This document shows positions 6,835 to 9,026 of a stretch of 9,026 bases of DNA, piece by piece. The stretch spans positions 1 through 9,026 of the forward strand of contig QMWL02000024.1 in NCBI GenBank assembly GCA_003661605.2, read 5' to 3'. How positions within the stretch are numbered: position 1 is the stretch's first letter; each line of letters opens with the position of its first letter. A program made the translations under genes and the position numbers. This stretch comes from an archaeon. Its GTDB lineage: Archaea; Thermoproteota; QMWL01. A model generated the notes under the pieces. That model saw only the letters and a program-made list of their open reading frames with translations. It searched no databases and had not been told where the DNA came from.

Positions 6835-7611
6835 TTACTTTGTTTCCTTCACTACATGAAACTCTACTTTCAAGTTCCTCGCTCTTTCCCCAACAGTTCG
6901 TAAAAAGCGCCGAAGTGCGCGCGAGACATCGTCCGGTCGATCGCCTACCACCTCAATGACATATCTAGGAGGCGAGTCTAGATAGACGCGAAGCCGCACG
7001 GTTCTGCTTCTCATCGGTTCTAGGACTTCGCGTATCCGAAATACACCTTTCCTACCTGGTGCAAATACCTGAATGAATGCGCGTCGCCGGTATTCTTTCC
7101 TGCCTATACGACGGATTGCTGCCTCTCTAACAGCCGTAATCCACTCCTCGGGGAAAGCCAGCTTTACTCGAGTACCCGCAGCTATTCGCTCTAATCCTGT
7201 GTACGCATCTCTAAACTTACTTTCAAGCGCTTTCATCCATCTGTTAACGAAATCGTCTTCGTCCACATTGAGCGTACGCGCTACTTCTCGCAACAACGAC
7301 ATAGCCTTTCGTCTGCGTTTCCACGCGTCTTCAAACTCCTCCTTCTCCCTATCCGACAGCCTCTTTAGTGAGAGGTCTACGAAATTCCGTGCCTTGTCGA
7401 TTTTAACTACCCGGAAAGCAGATATCTGCCCCTCCGATAGTTTCTCTCTCACGCTTCTAATATAAGTAGGTGATACTTCCGATATATGAATAAATCCGTT
7501 TATTTCAGGGTAGTCGATTAGCGATATATACGCACCATACTCTATGATCCGCTCAACACGACCCATTACAATTTCTCCAATACTCGGATAGCGGCTAGCC
7601 CTTTTACTCAT
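6835..7611 (-). CDS. eif2a: Translation initiation factor aIF2, alpha subunit
   Basis: This 258-residue protein is the alpha subunit of heterotrimeric aIF2, which delivers initiator Met-tRNA to the small ribosomal subunit. Residues 12-86 form an S1 OB-fold RNA-binding domain, with VMGRVERIIEYGAYISL, GFIHISEVS and FVDLSLKR visible. A helical middle domain (about 90-175) contains KEEFEDAWKRRRKA. A C-terminal alpha/beta domain (about 175-258), rich in basic residues, normally contacts the gamma subunit. Length is close to the archaeal norm of about 265-275. The start overlaps the rps27e stop as ATGA (7608-7611), and a GAAAGG element sits just upstream. Ser47, in ISEVSPTY, aligns by eye with Ser51 of the eukaryotic protein; whether it is modified is unknown. 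Confidence 0.96.
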   Translation of the reverse strand: MSKRASRYPSIGEIVMGRVERIIEYGAYISLIDYPEINGFIHISEVSPTYIRSVREKLSEGQISAFRVVKIDKARNFVDLSLKRLSDREKEEFEDAWKRRRKAMSLLREVARTLNVDEDDFVNRWMKALESKFRDAYTGLERIAAGTRVKLAFPEEWITAVREAAIRRIGRKEYRRRAFIQVFAPGRKGVFRIREVLEPMRSRTVRLRVYLDSPPRYVIEVVGDRPDDVSRALRRFLRTVGERARNLKVEFHVVKETK

Positions 7612-7820
7612 CTGCCTTTCACTATCTCACCTAGGATCTTAGCCTTACCCCCCGTCGGCTCCGCTAGTGTTTCCCCACAGACATGGCAAGGTACCCGCGT
7701 AGCTGCGAAAATGTAGACGTACTGTTCTCCGCCGCATTTCAGACATCTAACTCGAACGTAATAGTTACGAGGGCGATTCCCAAAAAGCTTCTTCCAAAGC
7801 TTCTCTAACTCCCCGCTCAT
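7608..7820 (-). CDS. rps27e: Small ribosomal subunit protein eS27 (S27e)
   Basis: This 70-residue ribosomal protein of the archaeal and eukaryotic 30S/40S subunit has a single zinc ribbon, with C26-x2-C29 and C45-x2-C48. The segment VRVRCLKCGGEQYVYIFAAT followed by CHVCGETLAEPTGGKAK matches the family closely, including the invariant EPTGGKA run. The N-terminal stretch SGELEKLWKKLFG is a little longer than in the shortest homologues. Its ATG overlaps the rpl44e stop as ATGA (7817-7820), and its own stop overlaps the eif2a start in the same way, so its translation is probably coupled to both neighbours. Confidence 0.97.
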   Translation of the reverse strand: MSGELEKLWKKLFGNRPRNYYVRVRCLKCGGEQYVYIFAATRVPCHVCGETLAEPTGGKAKILGEIVKGR

Positions 7821-8098
7821 CTGGTTGCGATCTTAAGCTCTCTTAAGCGAATTCCTCTTCTATGCAAAATGTACCCGCACTCTCTACACGTGAGCTTCAA
7901 GACTTGTTTCTTTGTTGTTTTTGCCTGTTTTCTCTGTTTTGGTCGTGGAAAGCTTCCATATCCCTTCAAAAGCGCCGCGAATCGTCGTTGTCCCTGTGCT
8001 AACTTGCGTGTTTTCCCAGGTTTATACAGCGACACCTTATGTATAGTAGGCTTACGGCACCGCGGGCAATACGTTCTGATTTCTTTGGGTACCTCCAT
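7817..8098 (-). CDS. rpl44e: Large ribosomal subunit protein eL42 (L44e)
   Basis: This 93-residue protein of the large ribosomal subunit is shared by archaea and eukaryotes and sits near the E site in known structures. The opening PKEIRTYCPRCRKPTIHKV and the zinc-binding pairs C11-x2-C14 and C71-x2-C74 match the family. Between them is the very basic loop with GQRRFAALLKGYGSFPRPK, typical of L44e. The ATG at 8098 begins one base after the TAA of the GINS gene. No Shine-Dalgarno sequence is visible, so initiation is likely coupled to the upstream gene. The stop overlaps the rps27e start by four bases. Confidence 0.97.
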   Translation of the reverse strand: MEVPKEIRTYCPRCRKPTIHKVSLYKPGKTRKLAQGQRRFAALLKGYGSFPRPKQRKQAKTTKKQVLKLTCRECGYILHRRGIRLRELKIATR

Positions 8099-8099
8099 T

Positions 8100-8666
8100 T
8101 TAGGTCGTTGGAGCAGCCAAGCCTCTTTCTATTAATTCTTCCGCTACCTCCCACGGCAAACTAACAACATCCCCTGGCTTGAAAGGACCGAGTACGCCAT
8201 ATCTACTATCTACAAACTGAGGAATTTCCCTTGTAATTCTTATCGTTGTTGGACTAGCTAGGACCTTCAAGCTTTCATCTAGTACAGCAGACCACCTCCC
8301 CTGTTCAACCGCTGTAGATAGAGCATTATACAGACATCGTATTTGAAGAAGGTGATACATTATTATACGCTCTTCCAGTGTTAGACTGCTTATAGAAACT
8401 TTTCTCCCTTCTAAGACGGAATTAACCAATTTTTGGAAACGTAATTCCAATATACGTTTCGAAACTCGCACTATACGGCGTTTTAACTCGCGAAGTAAAG
8501 CGGTTTGTAAATCGCTACCTCGTGCAGGGCTTTCAGTAAGCACTTGCGCTATAAGTTTTGTAAGTTGTTTGTAAAACTGTTTTGATACTTGGCTAAGCGT
8601 TTCCTTCTCTACCTCTTGGCGAAGTATGTTAGATAGTGCCGTGTAGGACAGCGAGTTATTCCTCAT
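8100..8666 (-). CDS. gins51: GINS complex subunit Gins51 (Gins15 type)
   Basis: This 188-residue protein is a DNA replication factor. GINS joins MCM and Cdc45/RecJ-like proteins in the replicative helicase complex. The first 115 or so residues form a helical A domain with a basic helix, ELKRRIVRVSKRILELRFQK. The C-terminal beta-rich B domain (about 140-188) carries REIPQFVDSRYGVLGPFKPG followed by DVVSLPWEVAEELIERG. The A-then-B order is that of Gins51/15 rather than Gins23, where the order is reversed. I chose the ATG at 8666 because it gives an ATGA overlap with the priS stop, as elsewhere in this operon. An ATG at 8693 would add nine Arg/Ser-rich residues and a 31-bp overlap with priS. Overall sequence conservation in this family is low, so the call rests on the B domain and on position after priS. 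Confidence 0.88.
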   Translation of the reverse strand: MRNNSLSYTALSNILRQEVEKETLSQVSKQFYKQLTKLIAQVLTESPARGSDLQTALLRELKRRIVRVSKRILELRFQKLVNSVLEGRKVSISSLTLEERIIMYHLLQIRCLYNALSTAVEQGRWSAVLDESLKVLASPTTIRITREIPQFVDSRYGVLGPFKPGDVVSLPWEVAEELIERGLAAPTT

Positions 8667-9026
8667 CCGACGATTTCTGCTACTCCTGTGCATATAAGGT
8701 ATATGGCTGCGAAGAGAGGAAGGCGTCGCACTTCGTGTTTAAAGGGTCCAAGTGGTTGATCTCGTAAGACTACGTTTGGCGAGTAGTGTATATGTACATT
8801 CACAGGATCGTCGCTCAGAACTACAGGGTCATTAAATGGGTCAAACTGATCCAAGTCATCGACTACTGTAACGAGGAGTCCTGTGCCTCCATGTATCGAG
8901 GACGGCATTCTCAAGAGACGTGCATCATCGCAAGTAACCATCGGGTCCAACGATACTCCTGCGTACTCGTTTGCACACTCAATTAACTGTCTGATCTCAT
9001 CATAAGTGCGTAGACCTAAGTTTTCC
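8663..9026 (-). CDS. priS: DNA primase small (catalytic) subunit PriS, C-terminal part, 5' partial
   Basis: The last 120 residues are visible, running off the right edge on the minus strand. PriS is the catalytic subunit of the archaeal/eukaryotic-type primase, which synthesises the primers used by replicative polymerases. The diagnostic segment is VTCDDARLLRMPSSIHGGTG, the counterpart of the R-L-I-R-x-P-x-S-L-H-G-x-T-G-L motif that helps bind the nucleotide. It is followed by the FDPFNDPVVL strand and, near the end, RRLPLFAAIYLICTG, matching the conserved LPLY-AAIYL helix of the family. The metal-binding aspartates lie in the missing N-terminal part. The TGA at 8663-8665 overlaps the GINS start as ATGA. 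The promoter of this operon must be upstream of the window or further along it. Confidence 0.93.
   Translation of the reverse strand, partial: ENLGLRTYDEIRQLIECANEYAGVSLDPMVTCDDARLLRMPSSIHGGTGLLVTVVDDLDQFDPFNDPVVLSDDPVNVHIHYSPNVVLRDQPLGPFKHEVRRLPLFAAIYLICTGVAEIVG

Noticed and set aside
7073..7465. A 130-codon + strand open frame opposite eif2a
   Set aside because: It is antisense to conserved aIF2-alpha sequence and Ser/Leu-rich without motifs, so it is a shadow frame.
8667..8693. N-terminal extension of the GINS protein from an upstream ATG at 8693
   Set aside because: The nine extra residues are not family-like, would overlap priS by 31 bp, and the ATG at 8666 gives the same ATGA junction used elsewhere in the operon.
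8996..9003. ATGATGA on the minus strand resembling the C box of a C/D guide RNA
   Set aside because: It lies inside priS coding sequence and no suitably spaced D, C' or D' boxes were found.

Overview
The window is archaeal. It carries the archaeal and eukaryote-type set PriS, GINS, L44e, S27e, aIF2-alpha and Nop10, an archaeal-type isoleucyl-tRNA synthetase and an AglB/STT3 oligosaccharyltransferase. Base composition is roughly balanced. Start codons show no consistent Shine-Dalgarno sequence, which fits leaderless or coupled translation. The gene families and their order fit a member of the Thermoproteota/TACK group, perhaps a thermophile. That placement is inference; nothing here fixes the genus.

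Layout. Positions 1-616 (+) hold the 3' end of gcvT joined by an ATGA overlap to a complete gcvH, two parts of the glycine cleavage system. One base later begins the 3' end of a convergent minus-strand pair: an ATP-NAD/AcoX-type kinase-like gene (618-1730) and, upstream of it, ileS (1721-4657). A 40-bp divergent promoter region (4658-4697) separates ileS from aglB (4698-6686, +), which opens with TTG. The right third (9026 down to 6668, minus) is one tight operon: priS (5' partial), gins51/15, rpl44e, rps27e, eif2a and nop10. These genes are joined by 4-bp ATGA overlaps or by gaps of 1 to 14 bp. The last gene, nop10, is only 50 codons long and is easily missed; its 3' end overlaps the 3' end of aglB by 19 bp on the opposite strand.

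How the genes fit together. The right-hand operon is the known archaeal cluster that links DNA replication (primase small subunit, GINS) with the translation apparatus (two zinc-ribbon ribosomal proteins, an initiation factor subunit and an H/ACA snoRNP protein). Its promoter lies beyond position 9026. IleRS charges tRNA-Ile, and the kinase-like gene probably shares its transcript. AglB performs the final transfer step of N-glycosylation at the outer face of the membrane.

Coding density is close to complete, with no gene-free stretch above 40 bp. No rRNA, tRNA, CRISPR array, insertion sequence or attachment site was seen. This is mostly a housekeeping region, and I found no convincing new multi-gene system. 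The points most worth a second look are the unusual second acidic motif of AglB, the shortened Nop10 with its antisense overlap, the repeat-bearing divergent promoter, and the functionally unresolved kinase-like gene beside ileS.
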